Below are positions 1-8,550 of a stretch of DNA of 64,000 nucleotides, one piece after another. This stretch comes from an uncultured cyanobacterium (lineage in GTDB: Bacteria > Cyanobacteriota > Cyanobacteriia > Cyanobacteriales > Nostocaceae): positions 17,215 through 81,214 of the forward strand of contig CAIVAU010000005.1 in NCBI GenBank assembly GCA_903903925.1. The letters are read 5' to 3'. A program made the translations under genes and the position numbers. Each line of letters begins with the position of its first letter. The stretch's first letter is position 1. The notes under the pieces were generated by a model. That model was given only the letters and a program-made list of their open reading frames with translations. It searched no databases and was not told the origin of the DNA.

Positions 1-446
1 TAAGTAATTTGAAGAGCATCCAAAACCAAAACTTCTAAATCTGGGACAGCAGCTAAACGCCCATCATTAGTTAAGAAAAACGTAGCGCCTCCTCGCAGAG
101 CAGTTGCAATCTGGATTGCGTCTGGAGTTCGCAAGTTTTGTGTTGCTCTTAATTGGGCAGCAACTTCGGCGACTTCAACAGAGACGGGCACTGTAATTAG
201 GTTTTCTTGGTCAAGAATAATATCACGATACTGTTCAGTAAGTTCTACATTACCTAACCGTAGTGGATGGACTAAAACTTCTGTCAGCGTTAATGTAGAC
301 GTAACAACTTGAAACTCACCTTGACTCATTGCATGGAAAAAGGCACGAACAAGCTCCAAATACGCTTCATTTTGCTCAATGAAGTAAATGAGCGCTGCTG
401 TATCCAAGCTAACAACTTGACCTTGTAGTTGAATCAACCATTCCAT
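1..446 (-). CDS. PIN-domain toxin, VapC-like (3' end cut by window edge)
   Basis: The minus strand reads about 148 codons from an ATG at 446 and runs off the window within the presumed stop codon (last visible bases TA). The translation has PIN-domain hallmarks: an N-terminal SLDTAALIYF segment with the first acidic residue, TLTEVLVHP in the middle, and a C-terminal TPDAIQIATAL followed by FFLTND, which supply the Asp/Glu cluster of Mg-dependent ribonucleases. It overlaps the end of the upstream small gene by 13 bases, the usual translational coupling of an antitoxin-toxin pair. The family role, cleavage of specific RNAs when free of antitoxin, is inferred from the domain. Confidence 0.8.
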   Translation of the reverse strand, partial: MEWLIQLQGQVVSLDTAALIYFIEQNEAYLELVRAFFHAMSQGEFQVVTSTLTLTEVLVHPLRLGNVELTEQYRDIILDQENLITVPVSVEVAEVAAQLRATQNLRTPDAIQIATALRGGATFFLTNDGRLAAVPDLEVLVLDALQIT

Positions 447-649
447 GAAGCACGTTCCTGGTTGATGTACTCTTGAGCATCAAGTCCATGCCAAATTTCT
501 TTTCCCAATCCCTCTAGCACCATAATACTGTGTTTGGGCTTCACAATCATACGGCGGCGCACCATTACAGCCAACTCTTCTAACAAGCGAAGTTGCTCGT
601 CTGGGGTAAGATTTTCCACTTGGCGGCGAATATCTTGATAAGTAGTCAT
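434..649 (-). CDS. VapB-like antitoxin candidate
   Basis: A 71-residue acidic protein starting MTTYQDIRRQVENLTPDEQL. The helical N-terminal half with a DEQLRLLEEL segment resembles the small cyanobacterial antitoxins that precede PIN toxins. Its last codons overlap the PIN gene start at 446, so the two are almost certainly co-translated. No clear DNA-binding motif was recognised by eye, so the assignment rests mainly on size and position. Confidence 0.65.
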   Translation of the reverse strand: MTTYQDIRRQVENLTPDEQLRLLEELAVMVRRRMIVKPKHSIMVLEGLGKEIWHGLDAQEYINQERASWNG

Positions 650-721
650 GCTCCTTACTCCACGCTTCTACTACCAATCATGCCACATTGCGCTATCCGC
701 CAGTCGCACAGAATTCCCAAG

Positions 722-746
722 CTGACTCCTGACTCCTGACTACTGA
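722..746. repeat. short heptad repeat (CTCCTGA type)
   Basis: About three degenerate units of the heptamer TCCTGAC that recurs across this window (see 16311-16394 and 54396-54612). It lies between the TA pair and the P450 gene. Confidence 0.7.
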
Positions 747-789
747 GTTCATTTCTTTAAATCTTAGTTACAGTGGACAAGATTTAAAA

Positions 790-2178
790 ATGGCTACAAA
801 TATGACACAACTACCGAATTGTCTGCCAACACCAGGGTTTTTACAGTTACTGCAGTGGATTGCTAGACCCATCTCATATATGGAAGCCTGTGCCAAACGC
901 TATAGAGATATCTTCACAATGCAGTTGGATACTCCTACGGTTTTTGTTAGCAATCCTCAAGCCCTACAACAGATTTTGTCAAATGATACAAAGGATTTTG
1001 AAGCACCTGGTGAATTGAACTCGATTTTTAAACCTTTACTTGGGAAGCAATCTGTGATCACTATCAGTGGGGCACAACACCAGCGTCAACGCCGGTTGTT
1101 GATACCTCCCTTTCACGGCGAAAGGATGAAGATCTATGGTCAGGTGATTAACGATGTCACAGAGGGAGTAATCAACCAGTGGCAGATAGGCAAACCTTTC
1201 AGTGTCCGATCTGTGACGCAAGCCATTACTCTACAGATAATGATGCAAGCCGTATTTGGGCTATATCACAGTCCACGCGCCCAACTTCTGCAGCAACTTG
1301 TGGGTGAATTCTTGGATCAGGCAGGTACTCCGTTAAGCGTCACCTTCCTTTATTTCCCATTCCTGCAAAGGGATTTAGGTCCGCTGACTCCTTGGGGAAG
1401 GCAACTCCGCCTCCAGCGGGAAGTTGACCAACTTCTTTATGAAGAAATTCGCGATCGCCGAGAAAATCCAGACCCATCTCGTACAGATATCCTCAGCTTG
1501 CTGATGGGATCTCGTGATGAAGAGGGTCAGCCGATGACTGATGAAGAGTTGCACGATGAGTTGATGACTTTGTTAGTAGCAGGTAATGAAACCACCGCGA
1601 CTGCTTTAGCTTGGGCATTTTATTGGATTCACAAACTGCCAGCAGTGCGCGAAAAGCTGCTAGAAGAACTCGACAGATTGGACGATAACCCAGATCCTAA
1701 TATCATTTTAAAATTACCGTATCTCAACGCCGTCTGTTCTGAAACCTTACGGATTTACCCAGTTGCGATGCTGACCTTACCACGGGTGGTGAAAACACCT
1801 TTATCGCTCATGGGTTATGAACTGGAGCCGGGGACATTAGTTGTCGGATCTATTTATCTACTACACCACCGCGAGGATTTATACCCCCAACCCGAGCAGT
1901 TTAAGCCAGAACGCTTTCTGGAACGGCAATTCTCTCCCTATGAATATTTGCCCTTTGGTGGTGGTGCAAGGCGCTGCATTGGTCAAGCCTTCGCTCAATT
2001 TGAAATGAAAATGGCACTTGCTAAAATTCTCTCTTGTCGGGAATTGGAACTAGTTGATCGTGGTGAAGTGCAAGCCAAACGACGTGGTTTAGTGACAGCT
2101 CCTGATCGCCCCGTCCAAATGGTTGTTAAAAGTGAGAGAGCGCTAAAGGCTTCGAGTTTAGAATTGATCAACAATTGA
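790..2178 (+). CDS. cytochrome P450, CYP110-like
   Basis: A 462-residue soluble P450, the normal length for cyanobacterial CYP110-type enzymes. The I-helix motif AGNETT, the K-helix ExxR (ETLRIYP) and the heme loop FGGGARRCIG are present; the heme-ligating cysteine is Cys396. Members of this family hydroxylate fatty acids, alkanes or terpenoids using ferredoxin-type electron donors; the substrate here cannot be read from sequence. No partner ferredoxin or reductase is adjacent. The gene is followed without a gap by a duplicated copy of its own 3' end (2175-2444). Confidence 0.95.
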   Translation: MATNMTQLPNCLPTPGFLQLLQWIARPISYMEACAKRYRDIFTMQLDTPTVFVSNPQALQQILSNDTKDFEAPGELNSIFKPLLGKQSVITISGAQHQRQRRLLIPPFHGERMKIYGQVINDVTEGVINQWQIGKPFSVRSVTQAITLQIMMQAVFGLYHSPRAQLLQQLVGEFLDQAGTPLSVTFLYFPFLQRDLGPLTPWGRQLRLQREVDQLLYEEIRDRRENPDPSRTDILSLLMGSRDEEGQPMTDEELHDELMTLLVAGNETTATALAWAFYWIHKLPAVREKLLEELDRLDDNPDPNIILKLPYLNAVCSETLRIYPVAMLTLPRVVKTPLSLMGYELEPGTLVVGSIYLLHHREDLYPQPEQFKPERFLERQFSPYEYLPFGGGARRCIGQAFAQFEMKMALAKILSCRELELVDRGEVQAKRRGLVTAPDRPVQMVVKSERALKASSLELINN

Positions 2179-2444
2179 TCAATAGTAAACGACAATTTTC
2201 ACCTTATGAGTATTTGCCATTTGGGGGTGGTGCAAGGCGCTGCATTGGGATGGCGTTTGCCCAGTTTGAAATGCAAGTAGTACTTGCAGAAATCCTCTCG
2301 CGCTGCGAATTGGGGCTTGTTGATCATGGTGAAGTGCGACCGAGACGCCGTGGTTTGGTGACAGGGCCTAGTCGCCCGATTCAAATGGTTCTGAAAGGTC
2401 AGCGATCGGTCAAGTCTCCCAGCTTGGAGGCGATTTCATTCTGA
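2175..2444 (+). pseudogene. duplicated C-terminal fragment of a P450
   Basis: An open frame of 89 codons (possible TTG start overlapping the P450 stop) encodes only the heme-loop region and tail of a P450: QFSPYEYLPFGGGARRCIG is shared exactly with the upstream gene, after which the two copies diverge by many substitutions (for example DHGEVRPRRRGLVTGP against DRGEVQAKRRGLVTAP). It lacks the I-helix and ExxR and cannot be an enzyme. The divergence suggests a former tandem paralogue whose first four fifths were deleted. It could also be read through as a tail, but the upstream stop makes that unlikely. Confidence 0.8.
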
Positions 2445-2474
2445 GCAATTGGTCGCATTCATGAGGGTAGTTGC

Positions 2475-2514
2475 GTGGGCGGGTTTCCCGACTTGAGCAA
2501 ACTGCCCGTCCCAC
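2475..2514. repeat. imperfect palindromic repeat
   Basis: GTGGGCGGGTTT at 2475-2486 faces AAACTGCCCGTCCCAC at 2499-2514, an imperfect inverted repeat of a type scattered through filamentous cyanobacterial genomes. It lies directly before the longer hairpin at 2521. Confidence 0.5.
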
Positions 2515-2520
2515 ACAGCC

Positions 2521-2568
2521 CACAAGACACTCGGGTATTCTAGATTTAGAATACTCGAGTGTCTTGTG
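2521..2568. terminator. 22-bp near-perfect hairpin
   Basis: Left arm 2521-2542 and right arm 2547-2568 pair along 22 positions with one G-T wobble and a GATT loop. It sits between the P450 fragment and the histidine kinase. There is no T-run immediately after it on either side, so it may be a mobile palindrome or transcript-stabilising hairpin rather than a classical intrinsic terminator. Confidence 0.6.
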
Positions 2569-2652
2569 CGCTTTCTGCTTTGATAGTGTAATCCAGGTTG
2601 GATAAAGGGCAATCTATTTTATAGAAGCTAATACTTTATTACTCCTCAAAAA

Positions 2653-4647
2653 ATGAAACAACCGCTGTTTCGCAATCTCCAGAATCAGCTTTTTTTCCTG
2701 TTGGTTCTTAGCACTATCATTCCCGTCTCCACCGTTGGACTTTACGGTATTGCTACCTCGAAAAAAGCTCTATCAGACCTAAGCTTGAACCAAATTAATT
2801 ACAAAGTAACTGAGAAAGTCCAAGACATAAAGTCTTTTCTTTTAAATATTAATGGCGATGTTTTGTTATTGAGCAGAGTCCCACCGATTCAGGGTATTAT
2901 CCGAGCGAGGTTAGGCAATGGGATTGACCGAGAAACCAATTTCGCCACCTCGACTCTGTATCGAGATTGGGTGAAACGCGGTAACCAAATCTTTAGCGCT
3001 ATGGCAGCAACCCGTTCGTACTATAGACACTTGCGGTATTTGGATGAGAACGGCAATGAACAGATAAGAGTGGATTTTAGAGATGATTTGGTTGAAATTG
3101 CTTCTCAAGAAAACCTGCATTCGGAGGCTAATTCCGTCTACTTCCAGGCAGCAATGCAGCAAAAAGCCGGAGATGTGTATGTTTCGCCAATTGTGTTTGA
3201 ACATCCTACAGGGGGCGTGAATGAGCTTCCCGTAGCCGTAATTCACTACACCACTTTGATTAACGATCAGGCTGGGCACAAACGAGGACTAGTTGTTGCC
3301 ACAGTTATGGTAGATGCGTTTACTAAGCCGCTGAAATTGGTAAATTCATTAGGTTATGAACGTGTCTTACTCGTGACAAAAGAGGGCTATTACCTGGTTC
3401 ATCCGAATCTAACCAAAGTCTGGAAATCTGACCTAAATCACTCAGACCAGTTCTTACACGACTATCCAGCGAATATCATCAACCAAATTCTCTCAAGTGA
3501 GAAGGGAACTATTACAAAGAATGTGGACAAAATCATTTGTTACCAGACCTTGAATCGAGGCAAAAATAACAGTCTGGTGATGATCTATGAAGTCCCCAAA
3601 ACAACTGTCTTTGCATTGGTTCAATCCTTCGAGGCGATCGCTGCTAGTGTGATTGTCGTGTCATTGGGCGTCGTGCTAACGATTGGAATCTCTGTAGTGC
3701 GCCAAATTACTATAAGTCAGACGCGGCTCTATCAACAGGCAGAAACAGCCGCCGCAACAGCAGAATTAAAAGCACAAGAACTAGAGCAGACGCTCTCAGA
3801 ACTATACGACACTCAAGCCCAACTTGTACAAACTGAGAAACTGTCTAGCCTAGGTCAACTAATTGCTGGAGTTGCCCACGAGATCAACAACCCAGTAAGC
3901 TTCATCTATGGTAACCTCAAATATGTCAATCAGTATATTGAGGAAATACTGAACATCATGCTGTTATACCAGCAGCATTACCCTAACCCTCATGACGAAA
4001 TTCAGGCGAAAGCTAATGCCGTTGACATCAATTTTCTTCTAGAAGATCTGCCTAAAATACTGAGATCGATGAGGGTGGGGGCAGAAAGAATTCGCCAGAT
4101 TGTGCTGTCGCTACGCAACTTCTCTCGTCTTGACGAGTCAGACATGAAAGCAGTGGATATTCATGAAGGGATCGATAGTACACTGATGATTCTGACAAAT
4201 CGTCTCAAAGATCAACCAAATTGCCCAGAGATCGAACTGATCAAAGATTACGGTGACCTGCCACTCGTAGAATGTTACCCTGGACAACTCAATCAAGTGT
4301 TTATGAATATTATTGCCAATGCAATTGATGCAATTGAAGAGTCATTTGTCAAAGATAAAAAACTTTGGAGAAATCCCCAAATCCATATTCATACTGCACT
4401 CAATAACGACAAGCAGGTAGTTATCAGTATTGCCGATAATGGCCCTGGGATTTCAGAATCTGTACAACAACGGTTGTTCGATCCTTTTTTCACTACCAAA
4501 CCTGTTGGAAAAGGCACAGGCTTAGGTTTATCTATTAGTTATCAGATTGTCACTAAGAAACATCAGGGGCATTTGCAGTGTATTTCCGCTCCTGGCAAGG
4601 GTGCAGAATTCCTCATTAAAATTCCCCTGCGTTCAGGGGTGAAATGA
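2653..4647 (+). CDS. sensor histidine kinase with periplasmic Cache-type sensor
   Basis: A 664-residue membrane kinase. A first membrane helix (about residues 14-36) and a second one (about 325-350) flank an extracytoplasmic region of roughly 290 residues with features of a double Cache domain (YRDWVKRG, YFQAAMQQ, YVSPI). A short coiled coil follows, then an H-box LIAGVAHEINNP with the phosphoacceptor His409, an N-box (NIIANAID), and G-boxes DNGPGIS and GKGTGLGLS. No receiver domain is fused, and no response regulator lies beside it, so its partner is elsewhere. The kinase core is closely similar to that of the protein at 29369-30793. Confidence 0.93.
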   Translation: MKQPLFRNLQNQLFFLLVLSTIIPVSTVGLYGIATSKKALSDLSLNQINYKVTEKVQDIKSFLLNINGDVLLLSRVPPIQGIIRARLGNGIDRETNFATSTLYRDWVKRGNQIFSAMAATRSYYRHLRYLDENGNEQIRVDFRDDLVEIASQENLHSEANSVYFQAAMQQKAGDVYVSPIVFEHPTGGVNELPVAVIHYTTLINDQAGHKRGLVVATVMVDAFTKPLKLVNSLGYERVLLVTKEGYYLVHPNLTKVWKSDLNHSDQFLHDYPANIINQILSSEKGTITKNVDKIICYQTLNRGKNNSLVMIYEVPKTTVFALVQSFEAIAASVIVVSLGVVLTIGISVVRQITISQTRLYQQAETAAATAELKAQELEQTLSELYDTQAQLVQTEKLSSLGQLIAGVAHEINNPVSFIYGNLKYVNQYIEEILNIMLLYQQHYPNPHDEIQAKANAVDINFLLEDLPKILRSMRVGAERIRQIVLSLRNFSRLDESDMKAVDIHEGIDSTLMILTNRLKDQPNCPEIELIKDYGDLPLVECYPGQLNQVFMNIIANAIDAIEESFVKDKKLWRNPQIHIHTALNNDKQVVISIADNGPGISESVQQRLFDPFFTTKPVGKGTGLGLSISYQIVTKKHQGHLQCISAPGKGAEFLIKIPLRSGVK

Positions 4648-4675
4648 GCCTCTGTGCAGAAAGTTACGTTATTAG

Positions 4676-4730
4676 TAGTGTGAGCCGGAAAGCTCACGTG
4701 TAGTACAAGCGAGCTTTCCGGCTCGCACTA
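4676..4730. repeat. 20-bp inverted repeat hairpin
   Basis: Arms 4676-4695 and 4711-4730 pair over 20 positions with one wobble and enclose a 15-base loop. It lies 29 bases past the kinase stop and could end or stabilise its transcript. No T-run follows. Confidence 0.6.
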
Positions 4731-4759
4731 CGAATTTACGCTCATTGGGATGCACCCGA

Positions 4760-4864
4760 CTAGAGACTCCAAGGTAATTTAATTGTAAACACAGTACCCT
4801 GACCTACTTGACTTTCAACATTTATCCCTCCACCGAGTTTTTGAGTCACAAGGTGATAAACATC
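4760..4864 (-). pseudogene. relic of a histidine kinase C-terminus
   Basis: On the minus strand, 34 codons and a stop encode the end of a HATPase domain: VTQKLGGGINVES and GQGTVFTIKLP match the usual last segment of cyanobacterial sensor kinases. An in-frame stop lies immediately upstream (4865-4867), and nothing similar continues beyond it. This is a remnant of a kinase gene lost by deletion, lying antiparallel to the intact kinase next to it. Confidence 0.75.
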
Positions 4865-4920
4865 TTACCTTTCTCCTGACTCCTTGAAGAAGTGCTACAA
4901 TAAAGGCTATTTCTCACTTC

Positions 4921-5538
4921 GTGCAATTAATGAGCAGAGTCAGGATTCTAGACCCATCCGAGAGCTATACCTTCAGCAAGTATGCCGAATTAGCCTACGA
5001 TAGCGCCGATATCCTAGCTGAATTCGGCGTTACCCTTAACAATAGGTCACTCCAACTCTCACACCAGTTGCCTATCGACCCAGAACCGCTGAGAACAGAA
5101 TTACAAGAAAATCTGACCTTAGTAGATCCTGCTTCAGAAATGGCTCGACGCGAAGCACTGATCTTTCCGATTCTGAAGACGGTTTGCAAGTTCATTAAAG
5201 CACCGCTTAAAATTGAATATCCAGTTCGGGTGAGTAATTGGCTCAAAGGCAGTTTTGATTATTTCATTCAAACGAAGCAAAGTTTATTAGTGATTGAAGC
5301 TAAAAATGCAGATTTATCAAGGGGTTTTACCCAACTGGCGGTAGAATTGATTGCCCTAGATCAATGGACTGACTCAACAGTTCCAATGCTCTATGGCACT
5401 GTGACAACAGGGGATACCTGGAAGTTTGGAATTTTTCAGCGCCAAGAAAAAATAGTTCACAAAGATATCAATACATACGCTGTTCCTAGCGATCTTAATT
5501 CGGTGCTTTCTGCTCTTTTTGGTATTAGTTTGAGCTAG
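4921..5538 (+). CDS. conserved hypothetical protein, possible PD-(D/E)XK-like fold
   Basis: A 205-residue soluble protein. The segment GSFDYFI followed about 12 residues later by LLVIEAKNAD resembles the D...(D/E)xK core of the PD-(D/E)XK nuclease superfamily. The N-terminal region carries no recognisable domain. The frame opens with GTG at 4921, but the ATG at 4930 is an equally good start; neither has a strong ribosome site. The function is unknown and the nuclease-like reading is tentative. Confidence 0.7.
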   Translation: MQLMSRVRILDPSESYTFSKYAELAYDSADILAEFGVTLNNRSLQLSHQLPIDPEPLRTELQENLTLVDPASEMARREALIFPILKTVCKFIKAPLKIEYPVRVSNWLKGSFDYFIQTKQSLLVIEAKNADLSRGFTQLAVELIALDQWTDSTVPMLYGTVTTGDTWKFGIFQRQEKIVHKDINTYAVPSDLNSVLSALFGISLS

Positions 5539-5845
5539 CACCGTTGCGCGGAAGTCAAAAGAATTGTATTCTTGGCTTTTGCGCCATTTTGAATCGTAGG
5601 TGTATTTATGCCGTTCTGTACTAGCAAAATAACAATATTTTGAGTTTGATGATATGGCGTTACGTCTTAAAAATATGGAAGCGCAAAAGGAAAATTTAAT
5701 CCTTTTGATAGAAGCGCATGTAAGACAAATATCAAAAATATCTCAGAATTGAGAGAAACTGAGATACTCGGAAAAATACACCTTGCTTGTAAAGTTTTTA
5801 TAACTGCCGAATGATATAATTCTCTTTACATTTTGTCATCATAAA
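5539..5845. other. gap before crtO
   Basis: A 307-base AT-rich gap. A 32-codon open frame at 5654-5752 has no ribosome site or recognisable content. TATAAT-like sequence at 5814-5820 (GATATAAT) is a plausible -10 element for crtO. Confidence 0.35.
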
Positions 5846-7570
5846 ATGCGAACGTATCATTATATTTCAATTATGCAAGAGTATGATGTTGTTATTATAG
5901 GAGCAGGACACAATGGGTTGGTTTGTGCCGCTTATTTGCTAAAAGCTGGCTACAGTGTATTGCTACTGGAAAAGCGTTCTATTCCAGGTGGTGCGGCAAC
6001 AACTGAGGAATCTTTGCCACAGGAGGCCCCCGGCTTTAGGTTTAACATGTGCGCGATCGATCATGAGTTTATTCACTTAGGTCCAGTTGTTGAAGAATTA
6101 GAATTAGAAAAATACGGCTTGAAATATCTGGAGTGTGACCCAGTTGTTTTCTGTCCTCACCCCGACGGGAAGTATTTCTTAGGGCATAAATCAGTAGAAA
6201 AAACCTGTGCAGAAATCGCCCGTTATAATGAACGCGATGCGAAAAAATACGCAGAATTTACAGACTACTGGCAAAGGGCACTTGGTGCAATGATTCCCAT
6301 GTTTAACGCGCCTCCAAAGTCTGTTCTGGATATTCTTGGCAACTACGACATTGCTAAAATTAAGGATTTATTTTCAGTTATTGGTTCACCTTCCAAGACG
6401 CTGGACTTTGTTCGCAACATGCTTACCAGCGCTGAGGATCTTCTCAACGAATGGTTTGATTCGGAATTTCTCAAAGCACCTCTGGCAAGACTTACGGCAG
6501 AACTCGGTGCCCCTCCTTCACAAAAAACTATTGCGATCGGCGCTATCATGATGGCAATGCGTCACAACCCAGGTATGGCGAGACCTCTCGGTGGTACAGG
6601 CGCACTAGTACAAGCTTTGGTCAAGTTGGTGACAAGTAAAGGCGGCGTCATCTTAACCGATCAGCATGTTGAGAGAGTTTTGGTTGACAATGGTTGTGCT
6701 GTTGGCGTGCGAGTTGCAAATGGCACAGAATACCGTGCTAAGTATGGAGTGATTTCAAATATTGATGCCAAACGGCTATTTTTGCGATTGATGGAGAGTA
6801 GCGATGTTGATGCGGCTGATTCAAATTTGCGGGAAAGATTAGAACGCCGGATTGTTAACAACAATGAAACCATTCTCAAGATTGACTTAGCTTTAAACGA
6901 ACCGCTGCGGTTTGAACACCACGAACATAAGGATGAATATCTCATTGGATCTGTCTTGATTGCCGATTCCGTAAGTCACGTGGAACAGGCTCATAGTAAA
7001 TGTACCTTGGGAGAAATTCCAGATTCTGACCCATCAATGTATTTGGTCGTGCCGACAATGTTAGATCCGTCAATGGCACCACCGGGCAAGCATACCGCGT
7101 GGATTGAGTTTTTTGCCCCCTATCAAATTGCAGGTGCAGAAGGTACGGGTTTGAAGGGTACAGGGTGGACAGATGAACTGAAGCACAAAGTTGCAGATAA
7201 GGTGATTGACAAATTAGCAGATTATGCGCCAAATGTCAAAAATGCAACGATCGCCCGTAGTGTAGAAAGTCCGGCAGAACTGGGAGAAAGATTAGGCGCG
7301 TACAAGGGGAATTACTACCATATCGACATGACCTTAGATCAGATGGTATTTTTCCGTCCTCTACCAGAGTTAGCGAACTACAAAACACCAATTGAGGGTT
7401 TATTCCTCACAGGTGCAGGGACTCATCCTGGTGGTTCGATTTCCGGAATGCCAGGACGCAACTGTGCGCGGGTCTTTCTGCAGACCAGGCACCCAATTAC
7501 CCAGACACTAAAGGATGCACGAAATTCAATTAAATCAACAGTTGAATCGGTGTTTAAAATGAATCACTAA
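5846..7570 (+). CDS. crtO: beta-carotene ketolase, CrtO type
   Basis: A FAD-dependent oxidoreductase of 574 residues in the phytoene-desaturase superfamily. The N-terminal dinucleotide fold VVIIGAGHNGLVCAAYLL, the CAIDHEFI and WFDSE segments, the central APPSQK motif and the C-terminal GAGTHPGGSISGMPGRNCAR are all characteristic of cyanobacterial CrtO, which adds a 4-keto group to beta-carotene to form echinenone at the membrane. Echinenone serves photoprotection, including as a ligand of orange carotenoid protein. The conserved reading begins at Met10 (ATG at 5873), so the real start may be 5873. The gene stands alone. Confidence 0.93.
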   Translation: MRTYHYISIMQEYDVVIIGAGHNGLVCAAYLLKAGYSVLLLEKRSIPGGAATTEESLPQEAPGFRFNMCAIDHEFIHLGPVVEELELEKYGLKYLECDPVVFCPHPDGKYFLGHKSVEKTCAEIARYNERDAKKYAEFTDYWQRALGAMIPMFNAPPKSVLDILGNYDIAKIKDLFSVIGSPSKTLDFVRNMLTSAEDLLNEWFDSEFLKAPLARLTAELGAPPSQKTIAIGAIMMAMRHNPGMARPLGGTGALVQALVKLVTSKGGVILTDQHVERVLVDNGCAVGVRVANGTEYRAKYGVISNIDAKRLFLRLMESSDVDAADSNLRERLERRIVNNNETILKIDLALNEPLRFEHHEHKDEYLIGSVLIADSVSHVEQAHSKCTLGEIPDSDPSMYLVVPTMLDPSMAPPGKHTAWIEFFAPYQIAGAEGTGLKGTGWTDELKHKVADKVIDKLADYAPNVKNATIARSVESPAELGERLGAYKGNYYHIDMTLDQMVFFRPLPELANYKTPIEGLFLTGAGTHPGGSISGMPGRNCARVFLQTRHPITQTLKDARNSIKSTVESVFKMNH

Positions 7571-7572
7571 AA

Positions 7573-7602
7573 GGAGTCAGGAGTCAGGAGTCAGGAGTCA
7601 GC
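7573..7602. repeat. heptad repeat (GGAGTCA)x4
   Basis: Four copies of GGAGTCA follow the crtO stop, the reverse complement of the TCCTGAC-type repeat seen elsewhere in the window. Confidence 0.8.
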
Positions 7603-7769
7603 AGTTAGCTTGGGAATTCTGTGGGAGTGCTGAACCCGAAGGGTGGATGAGTAAGGGGGTTTAAATCCCCATCCAATTGATGCTGACGAATGTATTCTGA
7701 CTCCTGAATTCTTCTTTAAAACTATACTCGCTTTTGATTGAGGTAAAATAGACAAAGTTAACAATGTTT

Positions 7770-8111
7770 TCAAATTGCTGGACGTACAACCCGAATCAGC
7801 TTACCTTCTAAAGATTCCTGATATACTAAGGCTTCATTTATACGAGTTGCCATTCGATTTCTATCAATATCGTTAGTACAAACAACAATACCAAAATGCG
7901 CAGAATTAGCACGATGCAAGCGGATAAAATCTTGGCGATCAAGGGTTATAACTGCACGATTGTCTCTAATCGCAAAAGCTAACACCTCGTTATCAGGGAT
8001 ACCCAAGTTATCATTGCCAGCTTCCTGCACTGTCAAAATATCATGTCCCATAGTCCGCAGCAGTTCACTAACTACCCGTGGGAATTGCTCATCAGTGTAC
8101 ACACGTGCCAT
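7770..8111 (-). CDS. DUF5615 PIN-like protein (toxin candidate)
   Basis: A 113-residue protein with the DUF5615 pattern: an N-terminal YTDEQFP acidic site, the central GIPDNEVLAFA segment and AVITLDRQDF, which supply the acidic residues of a PIN-like fold. These proteins form putative type II TA modules with DUF433 proteins. Its start lies three bases after the stop of the upstream DUF433 gene, so the two form an operon. Toxicity has not been shown for most family members and is an inference here. Confidence 0.85.
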   Translation of the reverse strand: MARVYTDEQFPRVVSELLRTMGHDILTVQEAGNDNLGIPDNEVLAFAIRDNRAVITLDRQDFIRLHRANSAHFGIVVCTNDIDRNRMATRINEALVYQESLEGKLIRVVRPAI

Positions 8112-8114
8112 TCG

Positions 8115-8444
8115 CTAGGCTACCTCATTATTGGCGCGAATCGCGGCAGCTATTTCTTCTGGATGAGCGTCAGCATAAGCCCAAGCATTGACGAGATCGG
8201 CTGCGGTAATGTGAGGATAGTCCTGCAATAGTTGAGCTTCATTAATGCCAAGTTGTTGCGCTTCAACTAAAAGCCAAACAGCAATTCGGGTTCCCGCAAT
8301 ACAAGCTTCCCCACCACACACACCAGGAGTTTTAGAAATTCCTCTTCCACCCGTGGTGAGGTTTTTGGTTAGAGTGTGAATAATCTCTGCTTTGTCGGCA
8401 AGTGACAGGTTGAGAAGTTGATGCTCGATTTCTTGACGAGTCAT
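8115..8444 (-). CDS. DUF433 protein (antitoxin candidate)
   Basis: A 109-residue protein with the DUF433 signature GVCGGEACIAGTRIAVW and a C-terminal helix-turn-helix-like segment LLQDYPHITAADLVNAWAYA. A longer N-terminal helix is present, as in many cyanobacterial members. It directly precedes the DUF5615 gene, the usual DUF433-DUF5615 pairing, and probably binds both the partner and the operator DNA. Confidence 0.85.
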   Translation of the reverse strand: MTRQEIEHQLLNLSLADKAEIIHTLTKNLTTGGRGISKTPGVCGGEACIAGTRIAVWLLVEAQQLGINEAQLLQDYPHITAADLVNAWAYADAHPEEIAAAIRANNEVA

Positions 8445-8550
8445 AGCGATCGCGGATGATAGAGGTTAACTGTATTGTAGCAATTTGGTTATGGGCGCTT
8501 GATCTTGGTAGCATTGATTGAAGTACCCGAAACTCAATGGAGCAAGGGCG

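Noticed and set aside
480..677. Minus-strand 65-residue frame overlapping the antitoxin gene
   Set aside because: A shadow frame of the antitoxin gene with no family features.
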